Shown piece by piece: positions 43,898-54,891 of a stretch of DNA of 64,000 nt (position 1 is its first letter; the number at the start of each line of letters is the position of its first letter). A model generated the notes under the pieces. It was not told the origin of the DNA, did no database searches, and worked only from the letters and a program-made list of their open reading frames with translations. The translations under genes were made by a program, and so were the position numbers. This stretch comes from Anaerorudis cellulosivorans. Lineage in GTDB: Bacteria; Bacteroidota; Bacteroidia; Bacteroidales; Dysgonomonadaceae. The stretch spans positions 1 through 64,000 of the forward strand of contig NZ_JAPCWE010000010.1 of assembly GCF_025943985.1 (NCBI RefSeq), read 5' to 3'.

Positions 43898-44239
43898 TTT
43901 TATGTGGTTTTACCGGGTTTTGGTTGCGAAAATACGAAAAGTTTCGTGAGTGTACGATTTTTTTGTCTGTTTTCTCATGTCGGTTTTCTGTTTGGGTGAA
44001 AAATTTTACTTCCATCTCATTATTATTATTTAGCTACTACTTCTACTTCTGTAACTATTAAATCCTATTATTAAAACGAGAGCAAAAATTCGGGTTTATT
44101 CATAGTTTGCTTTATCTATGTCAGTTCAACAAATGAATTCAGACGTTTTTTCAACGCATTGTTTTTGTAAAAATGAAGATTTTTTTCTGTAAAATCGATA
44201 AGTTATCCTTATTTTTGCCGGCAGATCTCGATAGGTAAC
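43898..44239. other. Divergent intergenic region of 342 bases
   Basis: No gene is seen between the divergent dsbD and epimerase genes. On the minus side TATTTTCG near 43930-43940 may be the dsbD -7 box. On the plus side TATTTTTG at 44210-44217 is a good -7 box for the epimerase gene. The middle is AT-rich with short CTACTTCT direct repeats. Confidence 0.5.
44210..44217 (+). promoter_or_regulatory. Putative -7 box of the epimerase gene
   Basis: TATTTTTG matches TAnnTTTG and lies 22 bases before the ATG. TCTG about 19 bases upstream could serve as a weak -33 element. Confidence 0.5.
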
Positions 44240-45253
44240 ATGAACAAAAAGAAAATCCTTATTACCGGTGCCAGTGGATTCATTGGAAGCACAGCCGTTG
44301 AAAAAGCCCTTGCATCGGGTTACGAAACATGGGCAGGCGTTCGCGCCGGCAGCAACAAAGCTTATTTGCAAGACGAACGCATCCATTTCATCGACTTGTC
44401 TTATGCCAATAAAGACAAGCTTGTGAAGCAGTTGCAATCTTTTGCAGCCCAATACGGACGATTCGATTACATTGTTCACACAGCCGGGATTACAAAAGCA
44501 TTGCATAAATCCGATTTCGAACGCGTTAATTATTTATATACGAAAAATTTCGTCGATGCGCTTGTCGAAACTCGAAATATTCCGGACAGTTTTATTTTCA
44601 TCAGCAGTTTAAGTGCGTATGGTGCTGGAGACGAAAAGGGATATACGCCTATTTCTACCCATCAAACCCCTCATCCCAATACGGCGTACGGACGAAGTAA
44701 ATTGTTGGCGGAGAATTATATTAAAAGCCTTCCCGATTTTCCTTACGTTATACTGCGACCGACCGGTGTTTATGGTCCGCGTGACAAAGATTATCTCATC
44801 CTGATGCGGTCCGTAAAAAAGGGTATTGCCGTGGGAGCCGGATTTAAAAAGCAGTTGTTAACTTTTATCTATGTGGAAGATTTGGTAAAGGTTATTTTTG
44901 AATGCATCGAAAAAGGAATTCGAAGAAAAGAGTATATTGTAGCCGATGGAGATTACTATAGCGATGACGAATTCAACAAGCTGGTACAGCAGGCTCTTGG
45001 CAAAAAGCATGTTCTGCGCATTAAGGTTCCGCTTTGGATTGTAAAACCGGCAGCGTTTATAAATGAGAAAATTGCAGCAATAGTCGGCAAGCCCACAACG
45101 TTCAATACCGATAAATATCCTATCATGAAACAGCGTAACTGGTTGTGCGATGTTACGCCGCTTCAATATGATCTTGGATTTCGTCCGGATTACTGTCTGA
45201 AAGAGGGTATAGAAAAAACCGTGCAGTGGTATAAGGAAAACGGATGGTTGTGA
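44240..45253 (+). CDS. NAD-dependent epimerase/dehydratase family protein
   Basis: A 337-residue extended short-chain dehydrogenase. The NAD-binding motif is TGASGFIGS near residue 10; VHTAGITKA, FISSLSAYG and the catalytic YGRSK (YxxxK) follow, with VILRPTGVYGPRD typical of the family. It probably acts on a nucleotide sugar or a related carbonyl compound; the exact substrate cannot be told. No signal peptide is present. It forms a single-gene unit before dapB, with about 98 bases between. Confidence 0.87.
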   Translation: MNKKKILITGASGFIGSTAVEKALASGYETWAGVRAGSNKAYLQDERIHFIDLSYANKDKLVKQLQSFAAQYGRFDYIVHTAGITKALHKSDFERVNYLYTKNFVDALVETRNIPDSFIFISSLSAYGAGDEKGYTPISTHQTPHPNTAYGRSKLLAENYIKSLPDFPYVILRPTGVYGPRDKDYLILMRSVKKGIAVGAGFKKQLLTFIYVEDLVKVIFECIEKGIRRKEYIVADGDYYSDDEFNKLVQQALGKKHVLRIKVPLWIVKPAAFINEKIAAIVGKPTTFNTDKYPIMKQRNWLCDVTPLQYDLGFRPDYCLKEGIEKTVQWYKENGWL

Positions 45254-45322
45254 ATAGTTGATACAAAACATAAAATTAAGAACAAATAACGCTCAGGCGA
45301 AAGGAACTACGGCATAATTTGT

Positions 45323-45330
45323 TATTTTTG
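45323..45330 (+). promoter_or_regulatory. Putative -7 box of the dapB-lepB operon
   Basis: TATTTTTG matches TAnnTTTG, 21 bases before the dapB ATG. It also excludes an upstream start at 45319. Confidence 0.55.
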
Positions 45331-45351
45331 CCTTTTATAAAAAAACACAGA

Positions 45352-46068
45352 ATGAAAATTGCATTGATCGGCTACGGTAAGATGGGGCATGAAATCGAAA
45401 AAGTTGCCCGCGAAAGAGGTCATGAAATTGTCTGCATTATCGATATAAACGACGAAGAAAAGTTTGATTCTGCCGAATTCAAAAGTGCCGATGTGGCCAT
45501 TGAGTTTTCCTCACCCCAAAGTGCACTTCGCAATTATCGGAAAGCTTTTGCCGCCGACGTTCCTGTAGTATCGGGGACAACCGGATGGCTGCAACATTTG
45601 AATGAGGTGAAACAGCTTTGTGAGAAAGAAGGGAAAACTTTTTTCTATGCCTCGAATTTCAGCCTTGGCGTAAATATCTTTTTTGCGGTAAATCGTTATT
45701 TGGCAGAAATCATGAATCGGTTTCCCGATTATGATGTACGGCTTGAGGAAACACATCACATTCACAAGCTGGACGCTCCAAGTGGCACGGCCATCTCGTT
45801 GGCAGAAGATATTCTTGCCCGCATCGACCGAAAAGAAACCTGGGTGCTCAACGAAGCCCATTCGCCTCATGAATTGGAAATCAAAGCATTTCGCGAAGAC
45901 GAGGTGCCCGGCATTCATACCGTTATTTACGAATCGGAAGCCGATATGATCCGCATCACACACGATGCCAAAAACCGCAAAGGTTTTGCGCTAGGCGCTG
46001 TGTTGGCGGCTGAGTTTACACAAGGGAAAAAAGGTTTTCTGACGATGGAAGACCTCTTAAAGTTTTAA
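45352..46068 (+). CDS. dapB: 4-hydroxy-tetrahydrodipicolinate reductase
   Basis: A 238-residue enzyme of the lysine/meso-diaminopimelate pathway, reducing the dihydrodipicolinate-level intermediate with NAD(P)H. The N-terminal Rossmann motif is IALIGYGKMGHEI; VSGTTGW, FYASNFSLGVN and the DapB signature EETHHIHKLDAPSGTA (catalytic His-His and Lys) follow. It is slightly shorter than enterobacterial DapB, as usual in Bacteroidetes. The start at 45352 agrees with the conserved N-terminus. It is first in an operon with lepB and a wbqC-like gene. Confidence 0.96.
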   Translation: MKIALIGYGKMGHEIEKVARERGHEIVCIIDINDEEKFDSAEFKSADVAIEFSSPQSALRNYRKAFAADVPVVSGTTGWLQHLNEVKQLCEKEGKTFFYASNFSLGVNIFFAVNRYLAEIMNRFPDYDVRLEETHHIHKLDAPSGTAISLAEDILARIDRKETWVLNEAHSPHELEIKAFREDEVPGIHTVIYESEADMIRITHDAKNRKGFALGAVLAAEFTQGKKGFLTMEDLLKF

Positions 46069-46095
46069 ATAAAAGAGTTTACATATATAAACAAT

Positions 46096-47559
46096 ATGAC
46101 ACTGAAAGAACGCATCTCAAAGGCCACTCGTGGACAATGGATAGGCTTTGCTGCATGGTCTTTGCTTTGGACCCTTTTTTCGATTTGGTATGGCAGTGCT
46201 TGGCTGTTGTTGCTCATTATCTTGTTTTTCGATATTTATATTACTAAATATGTTCCTTGGACATTTTGGAAAAAATCGAAGAACTCTGCTTTCCGTAAAG
46301 TGATGGAATGGGTAGATGCCATTATTTTTGCCCTCGTTGCTGTGTATTTCATCAATACTTTTTTCTTTCAGAATTATCAGATACCATCTTCATCGCTCGA
46401 AAAATCGCTGTTGGTAGGCGATTTTCTTGCCGTCAGCAAACTTAGCTACGGCCCTCGTGCGCCCATGACGCCGTTATCGTTTCCGCTGGCACAACACACG
46501 ATGCCGGTGGTGGGTGGAAAATCGTATATCGAAAAACCACAGTGGAAATACCGGCGATTGAAAGGTTTTGGTAATGTACAACGCAACGATATCGTGGTTT
46601 TTAATTTTCCTGCAGGCGATACAGTAGCCCTGAATATGCAAGCTGTCGACTTTTATACTCTTGCTAAATATAATCCCAACGGAAGTGCCGGTATCAGGGC
46701 AGATAAACGAACCTATGGCGAGGTAATCTGGCGGCCGGTTGATCGACGCGAAAACTATGTGAAACGGTGTATCGGATTGCCGGGCGAAACCATTCAGATG
46801 AAAAACGATACGGTATATATCGACGGCAAAATTGTTCCCCATGCCAAAATGGCTCAACACAATTATTATATTCAAACGGATGGAACCGTTATCGCTTCTT
46901 CCGTTTTTGAGGATTTGGGCATTAGTAAAAGCGATTATTTGGGTGTGGATAATTTTGGGCAGCCTGTTCCAAAATATCAGGATTTGACCAATGTCGACAG
47001 TCTGAGTGCCGTTCAATTGGGATTGAAGCAACACAACGGTTCTTTCGGCAAATTATATGGTCCCATGCCGATGACCGACGAGATGGTCGAAAAAATGAAA
47101 GCGAAGCCTTTTGTATTGGTGATAATAAAGGAAAAGGAGCAACCCGGAGCGGGATACTATTATCCGTTGGATTACGAAACCGGATGGACGCGCGATACGT
47201 ATGGCCCGCTTTGGATACCGAAAAAAGGCGCAACGATTACTTTCGACAAGGATGTCGATTTCAAGGTGGCTGCATATGAACGGTGTATAAAAAATTATGA
47301 GGGAAACGATTTTGCATACCGCAACGGGAAAGTGTATATCAACGGGCAACAAGCCGATTCGTACACTTTTGCAATGGATTATTATTTCATGATGGGTGAC
47401 AATCGGCACAATTCGGCCGACTCGCGCGTGTGGGGTTTCGTGCCGGAGGATCATATCGTTGGGCAGCCGATTTTGATTTGGCTTTCTCTCGATAAGGATA
47501 AAGAATGGTTTCATGGGAAAATCCGCTGGAAACGGTTGTTCAGAAGTGCTAAGAGGTAA
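46096..47559 (+). CDS. lepB: Signal peptidase I
   Basis: A 487-residue membrane peptidase that removes signal peptides. Hydrophobic segments lie at about 15-50 and 75-95. The catalytic Ser is in IPSSSLEKSLLVGD (S-x-x-x..L pattern, about residue 101), the catalytic Lys in NYVKRCIGLPGE, and box E is MMGDNRHNSADSRVWGFVP. A long insertion (about 245-390) between the Lys and the GDNRHNS box is typical of Bacteroidetes LepB and makes the protein much larger than the usual 250-330 residues. It overlaps the next gene by one base. Confidence 0.95.
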   Translation: MTLKERISKATRGQWIGFAAWSLLWTLFSIWYGSAWLLLLIILFFDIYITKYVPWTFWKKSKNSAFRKVMEWVDAIIFALVAVYFINTFFFQNYQIPSSSLEKSLLVGDFLAVSKLSYGPRAPMTPLSFPLAQHTMPVVGGKSYIEKPQWKYRRLKGFGNVQRNDIVVFNFPAGDTVALNMQAVDFYTLAKYNPNGSAGIRADKRTYGEVIWRPVDRRENYVKRCIGLPGETIQMKNDTVYIDGKIVPHAKMAQHNYYIQTDGTVIASSVFEDLGISKSDYLGVDNFGQPVPKYQDLTNVDSLSAVQLGLKQHNGSFGKLYGPMPMTDEMVEKMKAKPFVLVIIKEKEQPGAGYYYPLDYETGWTRDTYGPLWIPKKGATITFDKDVDFKVAAYERCIKNYEGNDFAYRNGKVYINGQQADSYTFAMDYYFMMGDNRHNSADSRVWGFVPEDHIVGQPILIWLSLDKDKEWFHGKIRWKRLFRSAKR

Positions 47560-48179
47560 TGGCTCCTGTTCTTTTGTCGTCGTTTTATTTGGCTCCTGTT
47601 CAATATTACAGTAAGCTTTTTCGTGCCGAAAGAGTGTATATCGAAATTCACGATACCTATCAGAAACAATCCTATCGAAATCGATGTCTGATTGCCGGAG
47701 CCAACGGTATTCTTCCTTTATGTATTCCTATAGAAAAACCCGAAGCAGCGAAATGCAAGATGAAAGATATCCGGATTTCCGATCATGGAAACTGGAGGCA
47801 TTTGCATTGGAATGCCTTGGTTTCGGCATATAATTCCACTCCCTTTTTCGAATTTTATTGTGATGATTTTCGGCAGTTTTACGAAAAAAAATATGCCTAT
47901 CTGCTTGATTTTAACGAAGAACTTCGTGTGTTGATTTGCAGGTTGCTCGATATACAGCCTCTTGTAACATATACCGACCGTTTTGTAGAAACGGTTCCCG
48001 AGGGAATGATGGATTTCAGAGAAACCATTCATCCCAAACCGATCCGGCAGAAACCTGATCCCGACTTCAAGGCGATTCCTTATTATCAGGTGTTTAGTGA
48101 AAAATATGGATTTCTGGAAAACTTGAGCATTGTTGACCTTTTGTTTAATATGGGAAATGAATCGCGGTTGTATTTATAA
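47559..48179 (+). CDS. WbqC family protein
   Basis: A 206-residue cytoplasmic protein of the WbqC-like family, first known from O-antigen clusters and of unproven function. The N-terminal YLAPVQYYSKLF, the KQSYRNRCLIAGANG segment and NWRHLHWNALVSAY are family features. It shares one base with the lepB stop (TAATG), indicating translational coupling. No catalytic motif is recognised. Confidence 0.85.
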   Translation: MAPVLLSSFYLAPVQYYSKLFRAERVYIEIHDTYQKQSYRNRCLIAGANGILPLCIPIEKPEAAKCKMKDIRISDHGNWRHLHWNALVSAYNSTPFFEFYCDDFRQFYEKKYAYLLDFNEELRVLICRLLDIQPLVTYTDRFVETVPEGMMDFRETIHPKPIRQKPDPDFKAIPYYQVFSEKYGFLENLSIVDLLFNMGNESRLYL

Positions 48180-48200
48180 GTACTTTTAACCGAAAATCCC

Positions 48201-48208
48201 TATCTTTG
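48201..48208 (+). promoter_or_regulatory. Putative -7 box of gltX
   Basis: TATCTTTG matches TAnnTTTG, 19 bases before the gltX ATG. Confidence 0.5.
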
Positions 48209-48227
48209 CACCTTATTAAAAGCAATT

Positions 48228-49754
48228 ATGGATAAAAAAGTGCGCGTTCGTTTTGCTCCCAGTCCTACGGGGCCGCTTCACATCGGTGGCGTTCGTACGG
48301 CATTGTACAATTATTTGTTTGCCAAGCAGCATCAAGGCGATTTCATTCTCCGTATCGAAGATACTGATTCGCAACGCTTTGTGCCGGGAGCAGAAGAATA
48401 TATTCAGGAAACATTCGACTGGTTGGGGCTGGAATTTGATGAGAGTCCCCAAAAAGGGGGTCAATACGGTCCTTATCGACAATCGGAGCGAAAAGATATT
48501 TATAGGCAGTATGTTTGGCAACTTTTGGAAAAAGGGGAGGCTTACATCGCTTTTGATACGCCCGAAGAGCTGGAGAAAAAACGCAAAGAAATACCTAATT
48601 TTCAGTACGATGCTTCTACGCGGATGCAGATGCGTAATTCACTTTCGCTGTCGAAAGAAGAAACGCAGGAACTTCTCGACAGTCACTCACAATATGTAGT
48701 TCGCATTAAGATAGAGCCCGGCATCGATATCAGGGTCGATGATCTCATTCGGGGGAAAGTGACTATTAATTCCTCGGTGTTGGACGATAAAGTGATTTAT
48801 AAATCGGCCGATGAATTGCCCACTTACCATTTGGCAAATGTAGTGGATGATCATCTCATGCAAATTACTCATGTGATTCGGGGTGAAGAATGGTTGCCTT
48901 CGGCACCATTGCATGTGTGGTTATACCAAAGTTTCGGGTGGGAAGATTCCATGCCGCAGTTTGCCCATCTTCCCTTGCTGCTTAAACCCGAAGGAAGTGG
49001 AAAACTAAGCAAGCGTGATGGTGATAGATTGGGATTTCCCGTTTTTCCGCTGCAATGGAAGGACCCGAAAACCGGAGAAATTTTTTCGGGTTACCGCGAA
49101 AGTGGTTATCTGCCCGAAGCGGTAATTAATTTTTTGGCTTTGTTGGGTTGGAACCCGGGAACGGAACAGGAGATTTTTTCGTTGGAGGAGCTTATCGGTG
49201 CATTTTCGTTTGAGCGATGCAGCAAAAGCGGTGCACGGTTCGATTACGAAAAAGCACGCTGGTTTAATCATAAATATATACTTGCCACACCGGATGAGAA
49301 GATCGCAGCTATGTTTATGCCGGTGTTGGAAGAAAAAAACATACCTGCCTCGCACGATTATGTAACACAGGTGGTGGGGTTGGTGAAAGATCGGGTAAGT
49401 TTTGTAAAAGAATTGTGGGATCAATCATCCTATTTTTTTGTAGCTCCAACTGTTTATGACGAAAAGACGGTTAGAAAACGCTGGAAAGTCGAAACGCCCC
49501 ATCAGATGCGCGAATTGATCGATATACTGGAAAAAATGGATGATTTTTCTGCCGAAAACCAGGAAAAAGTTATCATGAAGTGGATTCAAGACAACGGATA
49601 TCACCTCGGTAACGTGATGAATGCCTTCCGCTTGGCATTGGTTGGTGAAGGGAAAGGGCCTCATATTTTCGATATCACCGTTATGCTGGGTAAAGATGAA
49701 ACTATTTCTCGTTTAAAAAAAGCCATCGAAACTATTCCTACGCCTAATGTATAA
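48228..49754 (+). CDS. gltX: Glutamyl-tRNA synthetase
   Basis: A 508-residue class I aminoacyl-tRNA synthetase. The HIGH motif is [13 protein letters not shown] near the N-terminus, and the KMSKS loop is KLSKRDGD (about residue 260). The C-terminal anticodon-binding domain follows. The length is typical. Whether it is discriminating for tRNA-Glu or also charges tRNA-Gln cannot be decided here. It overlaps the waaA start by 8 bases. Confidence 0.97.
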   Translation: MDKKVRVRFAPSPTGPLHIGGVRTALYNYLFAKQHQGDFILRIEDTDSQRFVPGAEEYIQETFDWLGLEFDESPQKGGQYGPYRQSERKDIYRQYVWQLLEKGEAYIAFDTPEELEKKRKEIPNFQYDASTRMQMRNSLSLSKEETQELLDSHSQYVVRIKIEPGIDIRVDDLIRGKVTINSSVLDDKVIYKSADELPTYHLANVVDDHLMQITHVIRGEEWLPSAPLHVWLYQSFGWEDSMPQFAHLPLLLKPEGSGKLSKRDGDRLGFPVFPLQWKDPKTGEIFSGYRESGYLPEAVINFLALLGWNPGTEQEIFSLEELIGAFSFERCSKSGARFDYEKARWFNHKYILATPDEKIAAMFMPVLEEKNIPASHDYVTQVVGLVKDRVSFVKELWDQSSYFFVAPTVYDEKTVRKRWKVETPHQMRELIDILEKMDDFSAENQEKVIMKWIQDNGYHLGNVMNAFRLALVGEGKGPHIFDITVMLGKDETISRLKKAIETIPTPNV

Positions 49755-50985
49755 CTTTGCTATCCATTTATATGCTTTTTTTATCCATTTGATTTCGCCT
49801 TTTCACAAAAAGGCGAAACAGATGGTGAGGGGTCAGAGAAATGCGTATCGGATTCTTGGTGAGAGGATAGACCCGAAAGAGAAATACATTTGGGTTCATT
49901 GTGCCTCGCTTGGTGAGTTTGAGCAAGCAAGGCCGCTGATCGAGGCGCTGAAAAAAGAGTATCCTGAATACCGTATATTGCTTACCTTTTTTTCCCCTTC
50001 CGGTTATGAGGTACGAAAAGATTATGCATTTGCCGATATTGTGTGTTATCTGCCTTTCGATACGCCTAAGAGGGTGACCGCGTTTTTCAATTTGGTTAAA
50101 CCAACGCTGGCCGTTTTCGTTAAATATGAATTTTGGTATAATTACATTCATGAAGCTTATCTTCGAAAGATTCCGGTTTATCTGATTTCGTCAATTTTCA
50201 GAGATAATCAACCGTTTTTTAAGAAAAACGTCGGACGTTACGGAAAGATGCTGCATTTTTACCGGGAGATATTTGTTCAGGACGAGCATTCAAAAGAATT
50301 ATTGAACCGACAAGGCATTACTCGCGTAATGGTTACAGGTGATACCCGTTTCGATCGGGTGATTGAGATTCGACGCCAAGCAAAGGAACTGCCCCTTGTC
50401 CATGCGTTAACGGCTGATAAGGAAAGTGATGGCGGAATGGTTTTGGTTGCAGGAAGTTCATGGCCTCCCGATGAAGATATTTTTATCGAATATTTCAATA
50501 CCCGGCCACGCTTAAAGTTGATCATTGCTCCACATGAAATACACGAATCGCATCTCCGGGAAATCGAAAAAAAACTGAAACGTCCTTATATACGCTATTC
50601 TCAGGCTACAGAAGAAAACATTAGGGATAAGGATTGTCTGATCATCGATTGTTTCGGGTTACTCTCTTCCATTTATCGGTATGGAGATATTGCTTATATT
50701 GGCGGAGGATTCGGCGTGGGCATACACAATTTGCCCGAAGCGGCGGTTTATGGTATCCCGGTGATTTTTGGTCCCAATTTCAGAAAGTTTCGCGAAGCAC
50801 ATGACCTTATTGAAAAAGGTGGGGGATTTGTTATTCATAATAAGAAGGAATTCAACGAACTGATGGATTATTTCGTAAAGAATCCTGAAACTCTTTCTGA
50901 GGCAGGGTCGAAAGCGGAGAATTACATTTTGAATAATGTCGGAGCCACGCGTCAAATCATAGAAAAGATCACGGCCGATTTATAA
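49747..50985 (+). CDS. waaA: 3-deoxy-D-manno-octulosonic acid (Kdo) transferase
   Basis: A 412-residue glycosyltransferase that adds Kdo to the lipid A precursor at the inner membrane. An N-terminal hydrophobic segment ([11 protein letters not shown]) anchors it; [20 protein letters not shown] contains the catalytic Glu, and [21 protein letters not shown] is the CMP-Kdo binding motif. It shows that the organism makes Kdo-containing lipopolysaccharide. It overlaps gltX by 8 bases, a linkage common in Bacteroidales. Confidence 0.95.
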   Translation: MYNFAIHLYAFFIHLISPFHKKAKQMVRGQRNAYRILGERIDPKEKYIWVHCASLGEFEQARPLIEALKKEYPEYRILLTFFSPSGYEVRKDYAFADIVCYLPFDTPKRVTAFFNLVKPTLAVFVKYEFWYNYIHEAYLRKIPVYLISSIFRDNQPFFKKNVGRYGKMLHFYREIFVQDEHSKELLNRQGITRVMVTGDTRFDRVIEIRRQAKELPLVHALTADKESDGGMVLVAGSSWPPDEDIFIEYFNTRPRLKLIIAPHEIHESHLREIEKKLKRPYIRYSQATEENIRDKDCLIIDCFGLLSSIYRYGDIAYIGGGFGVGIHNLPEAAVYGIPVIFGPNFRKFREAHDLIEKGGGFVIHNKKEFNELMDYFVKNPETLSEAGSKAENYILNNVGATRQIIEKITADL

Positions 50986-51030
50986 TTTTTGATTTATACG
51001 ATACTTTTTCATACGTTTTCGGTTTTTTTT

Positions 51031-51038
51031 TAAATTTG
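51031..51038 (+). promoter_or_regulatory. Putative -7 box of the 7TM-HD gene
   Basis: TAAATTTG matches TAnnTTTG, 52 bases before the ATG at 51091. Confidence 0.4.
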
Positions 51039-51090
51039 TTTTTCCAAACAATCGCACTTTTTTGTTGTTTAAAATACATAAGGGTTTGTA

Positions 51091-53163
51091 ATGGGAAACA
51101 TTAATATTTCGTCTCAAAAAAAAATAAGGATCAGGACACGAGTTTTTGTTCCGATGATCTTTATGATCGCTATTTTGTTGATCACTTATTTTTTTCCCCG
51201 TCAGGGAAAATTTCAATATTCGTTTAGTGAAGGGCGACCATGGCGGTATGGATTGCTTACGGCTCCGTTTGATTTTCCTGTGTATAAATCGGCAGAACAG
51301 TTGAAAAGAGAGCAAGACAGTATTTTGGCTTTTTTTGAACCTTATTATATAATCGACAATCAGGTAATGAAAAATGCATTGGCCGAGTTCGATGCCGATA
51401 GGAATACAAAATCCAATCTCAAAAATCTGGAGCCTGCTTACATTCATTACATTCGCAATAAGTTGACGGAAGTGTACAACCAAGGCATTATGAGTGTCGA
51501 GGATTACGAACGAATAGCTTCTTCTGCTACCCGGTCGTTCAGGCTTAAAGAAGGGAATGTGGCAAATTCACGGGATATAGAAAGTATCCATACCATCCGT
51601 TCAGCATACGAAAAAATTTTGAACGAAAGGCCGAAGCATTTGGATGAGAATAAGTTGAAATCGGCCGATATCAATAATTATCTTAAAGAAAACATCATTT
51701 ATGATGCTTCCACATCGGAAAAAGCCAAACGGGAATTTATTCAACAGGTTTCGCCTACCATCGGTATGATACAGGCGGGTCAGCGGATAATCGATCAGGG
51801 TGAAATTGTGGATGCACAAACATATACCATATTGTCTTCGTTAAAGCGAGTAATCGAAGAACGTAGCGGCGGTGTGGGGAGCGATAGTTGGCGATTGGTG
51901 GGCGAGTTTCTGCTGGTGTTGATTTTACTGGGATCGTTTTATCTTTATTTGCTGTTTTTTAGACCCCGAGAGTTTCGGAATCGTAAAAATGTCACTTTCA
52001 TGTTGTTAATCATCACTTTTTTTGTGATATTAACGGCCATTACCGTTAAATTCAACCTGTTTAATGTCTATATCATTCCTTATGCTATTGTCACTATCTT
52101 GATTCGTACTTTTATCGATTCTCGGACGGCACTGTTTGCCAGCATCGTAACCATTCTTCTCAGTTCGTTGATGGTGCCCTATCCGTTTGAGTTTATCGTG
52201 ATTCAGATAACGGTGGCTATGGTTTCTATTTTTGTACTGAAAGAATTGTCCGAACGTTCGCAGTTAATTCAAAGTTCGTTTTTTATTCTTATAACCTATA
52301 TTTTAGCATATGTGGGGTTGACGCTATATGCCGAAGGTGATATTAAGAAAGTGAACGGCATGATATTGGTTTATTTTCTTATCAACTTCATTTTCATCAT
52401 GTTTTCCTATTTGTTGGTTTATATTTTCGAGAAGTCTTTCGGATTTATTTCGGGAGTGAGTATGGTGGAATTGGCCAACATCAATAAGCCTTTGTTGAAA
52501 GAACTGTCGGAAAAAGCGCCGGGCACATTTCAGCATTCCATGCAGGTTTCCAATCTGGCTACTGCTGCGGCTACGAAAATTGGGGCGAATGCTTCCCTTG
52601 TGCGTACCGGGGCACTGTATCACGATATCGGGAAAATGGTCAATCCGGCATTTTTTACGGAGAATCAAGCGCCGGGAATAAATCCTCATGCGGGATTGCC
52701 TTTCGAAGAAAGTGCGCGCATCATTATCAATCATGTGAAAGACGGAGTGAAAATTGCCAAACAAAATGGGTTGCCTCAGCAAATTATCGACTTCATTGAA
52801 ACGCACCATGGTACCAGTGTACCGAAATATTTCTACATTTCGTGGAAGAATGTGAATCCAGGAAAGGAAATCGATGAAGAGGTGTTCAGGTATCCCGGTC
52901 CGAATCCTTTCTCCAAAGAAACGGCTATCATGATGATGGCAGATGCAGTGGAAGCATCTTCACGTAGTTTGCCGGAGTATAGCGAAGAGTCGATTCGTAA
53001 TTTGGTTAATAAGATAATCGATGATCAGTTAGAAGAGGGATATTTCAAAAAAGCACCGATAACTTTTAAGGATATCGATACAGTAAAAGGAGTATTTGTG
53101 GATAAGTTGAAAACTATATACCATACGCGCATTGCCTATCCTGAGCTCAAAACACAGATATAA
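51091..53163 (+). CDS. pgpH: 7TM-HD family cyclic-di-AMP phosphodiesterase (PgpH-like)
   Basis: A 690-residue membrane phosphodiesterase. An N-terminal membrane helix (about 18-32) precedes an extracytoplasmic 7TMR-HDED-type domain (about 40-265), then about seven helices (270-460) and a cytoplasmic HD domain (from about 475) with the metal motif in FQHSMQVSNLA, GALYHDIGKM (HDIG), INHVKDG, ETHHGT and MADAVEASSRS. The layout matches PgpH, which hydrolyses c-di-AMP. It lies 105 bases after waaA and may also be read from that transcript. Confidence 0.92.
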   Translation: MGNINISSQKKIRIRTRVFVPMIFMIAILLITYFFPRQGKFQYSFSEGRPWRYGLLTAPFDFPVYKSAEQLKREQDSILAFFEPYYIIDNQVMKNALAEFDADRNTKSNLKNLEPAYIHYIRNKLTEVYNQGIMSVEDYERIASSATRSFRLKEGNVANSRDIESIHTIRSAYEKILNERPKHLDENKLKSADINNYLKENIIYDASTSEKAKREFIQQVSPTIGMIQAGQRIIDQGEIVDAQTYTILSSLKRVIEERSGGVGSDSWRLVGEFLLVLILLGSFYLYLLFFRPREFRNRKNVTFMLLIITFFVILTAITVKFNLFNVYIIPYAIVTILIRTFIDSRTALFASIVTILLSSLMVPYPFEFIVIQITVAMVSIFVLKELSERSQLIQSSFFILITYILAYVGLTLYAEGDIKKVNGMILVYFLINFIFIMFSYLLVYIFEKSFGFISGVSMVELANINKPLLKELSEKAPGTFQHSMQVSNLATAAATKIGANASLVRTGALYHDIGKMVNPAFFTENQAPGINPHAGLPFEESARIIINHVKDGVKIAKQNGLPQQIIDFIETHHGTSVPKYFYISWKNVNPGKEIDEEVFRYPGPNPFSKETAIMMMADAVEASSRSLPEYSEESIRNLVNKIIDDQLEEGYFKKAPITFKDIDTVKGVFVDKLKTIYHTRIAYPELKTQI

Positions 53164-53250
53164 ACTTAATTCGTACTCCTCTATCAGAGAACAGTTTCAA
53201 AATTCAATTCTCAGTGGCTGATTATTTATGTTGAGACAGCCTCTTCTTTT

Positions 53251-54771
53251 TTATTCCCATTCGATTGTGGCGGGAGGTTTGGACGAAATATCGTAAACCA
53301 CGCGGTTCACCCCTTTGACTTTATTGATAATTTCGTTTGATACTTTTGCCAGAAATTCATAGGGGAGATGTGCCCAATCGGCGGTCATCGCATCGATGGA
53401 GGTCACGGCGCGAAGTACAATGGTGTTTTCATAAGTGCGTTCGTCACCCATTACGCCGACCGATTGTATCGGCAGCAGAATAGTTCCTGCCTGCCAAACT
53501 TTATCGTATAGATCGGCAGCTCGGAGAGCGGAAATGAAGATGTCATCGGCATCTTGTACAATGCGTACTTTTTCGGGTGTAATATCGCCAAGGATGCGAA
53601 TTCCAAGACCGGGACCCGGAAATGGATGGCGATAGATGATTTGGGGTTTCATACCTAGTGCCAATCCGATACGACGCACTTCGTCTTTAAACAGGAGTCG
53701 GAGTGGTTCACAAAGTTTGAGGTTCATTTTTTCGGGGAGTCCGCCTACATTGTGATGACTTTTTATAGTCATTCCTGTGATGGAAAGCGATTCGATGATA
53801 TCGGGGTAAATGGTTCCTTGAGCCAGCCATTTTATACCCTCTAGTTTGCTTGCTTCCTCTTCAAAAACATCAATAAACCCCTTTCCTATAATTTTCCGTT
53901 TCTTTTCAGGATCGGTAACTCCTTTCAATGCTTTGTAAAAACGTTCTTTGGCGTCTATGCCGATAACATTCAAGCCCATATCCTGATAATCGGCCAGTAC
54001 CTTTTCGAATTCGTTTTTGCGCAACAGCCCGTGATCAACAAAAATACACGTCAAATTTTTACCGATGGCCTTGTTCAGCAACATGGCAGTAACTGACGAA
54101 TCTACGCCACCCGACAGAGCAAGGATAACTTTATCGTCTTTCAATTGTTCTTTTAGTTCCTTAACAGTTGTCTCAATAAATGAAGCCGGCGTCCAGTCTT
54201 TTCTGCATCTGCAGATGGTAAGAAAATTATCCAGTATTCTCATTCCATGTTCCGTGTGCGATACTTCAGGATGAAACTGAACTCCCCAAGTAGGTTCGCC
54301 TTCTACTTTATATGCAGCAATCGTTACCTCTTCAGTTGATGCAATGGTCCGAAAATGATCGGGCAAGCGGAGAATGACATCGCTGTGTGACATCCATACC
54401 TGTGAATTTTGCGGGAGATTGCCGAGCAACGGATCGGAATTATCCACTATTTGCAGACGTGCACGACCATATTCGCGAGTAGAGCTTCTGCCGACTTCTC
54501 CTCCGGCGGATTGTGCAATATATTGAGCTCCATAACAAATCCCCAGCACCGGATAATGGGAACGGATGACACTTAAATCAGTTTTAAAAGCGTTGGGATC
54601 GTTTACAGAAAAAGGGCTTCCGGATAGGATTACCCCTTTTACATTTTTATCGTCGTAGGGGAACTTATTGTAAGGCACTATTTCGCAATAGGTGTTCAGT
54701 TCCCTTATTCTTCGGCCGATAAGTTGGGTTGTTTGCGATCCGAAATCGAGAATGATTATTTTTTCGTGCAT
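53251..54771 (-). CDS. guaA: GMP synthase (glutamine-hydrolysing)
   Basis: A 506-residue bifunctional enzyme converting XMP to GMP. The N-terminal class I glutaminase shows VLGICYGAQ (nucleophile Cys) and [11 protein letters not shown] (His/Glu). The ATP-pyrophosphatase domain has the P-loop [10 protein letters not shown], and the C-terminal dimerisation domain contains [11 protein letters not shown] and [12 protein letters not shown]. The start at 54771 gives the conserved [13 protein letters not shown]; an upstream start at 54852 would run through the promoter. It is divergent from the receiver/PEP-synthase-like gene. Confidence 0.97.
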   Translation of the reverse strand: MHEKIIILDFGSQTTQLIGRRIRELNTYCEIVPYNKFPYDDKNVKGVILSGSPFSVNDPNAFKTDLSVIRSHYPVLGICYGAQYIAQSAGGEVGRSSTREYGRARLQIVDNSDPLLGNLPQNSQVWMSHSDVILRLPDHFRTIASTEEVTIAAYKVEGEPTWGVQFHPEVSHTEHGMRILDNFLTICRCRKDWTPASFIETTVKELKEQLKDDKVILALSGGVDSSVTAMLLNKAIGKNLTCIFVDHGLLRKNEFEKVLADYQDMGLNVIGIDAKERFYKALKGVTDPEKKRKIIGKGFIDVFEEEASKLEGIKWLAQGTIYPDIIESLSITGMTIKSHHNVGGLPEKMNLKLCEPLRLLFKDEVRRIGLALGMKPQIIYRHPFPGPGLGIRILGDITPEKVRIVQDADDIFISALRAADLYDKVWQAGTILLPIQSVGVMGDERTYENTIVLRAVTSIDAMTADWAHLPYEFLAKVSNEIINKVKGVNRVVYDISSKPPATIEWE

Positions 54772-54797
54772 AATAAATGGGATGATTTTCAGAGGTG

Positions 54798-54805
54798 CAA
54801 AGGTA
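54798..54805 (-). promoter_or_regulatory. Putative -7 box of guaA
   Basis: The minus strand reads TACCTTTG, a TAnnTTTG match 26 bases before the guaA ATG at 54771. Confidence 0.55.
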
Positions 54806-54859
54806 CAAAAACTTCCCAATTTATGGAACATCCTTTTTCTGTAATTCATCAAATTTTAT

Positions 54860-54867
54860 TAAGTTTG
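54860..54867 (+). promoter_or_regulatory. Putative -7 box of the receiver/PEP-binding gene
   Basis: TAAGTTTG matches TAnnTTTG, 24 bases before the ATG at 54892. Confidence 0.5.
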
Positions 54868-54891
54868 TATTCAGATAAATAGAAATGGTAC

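Noticed and set aside
53164-53250. Terminator between the 7TM-HD gene and guaA
   Set aside because: Short pairing stretches exist, but no stem of convincing length with a T run could be found on either strand.
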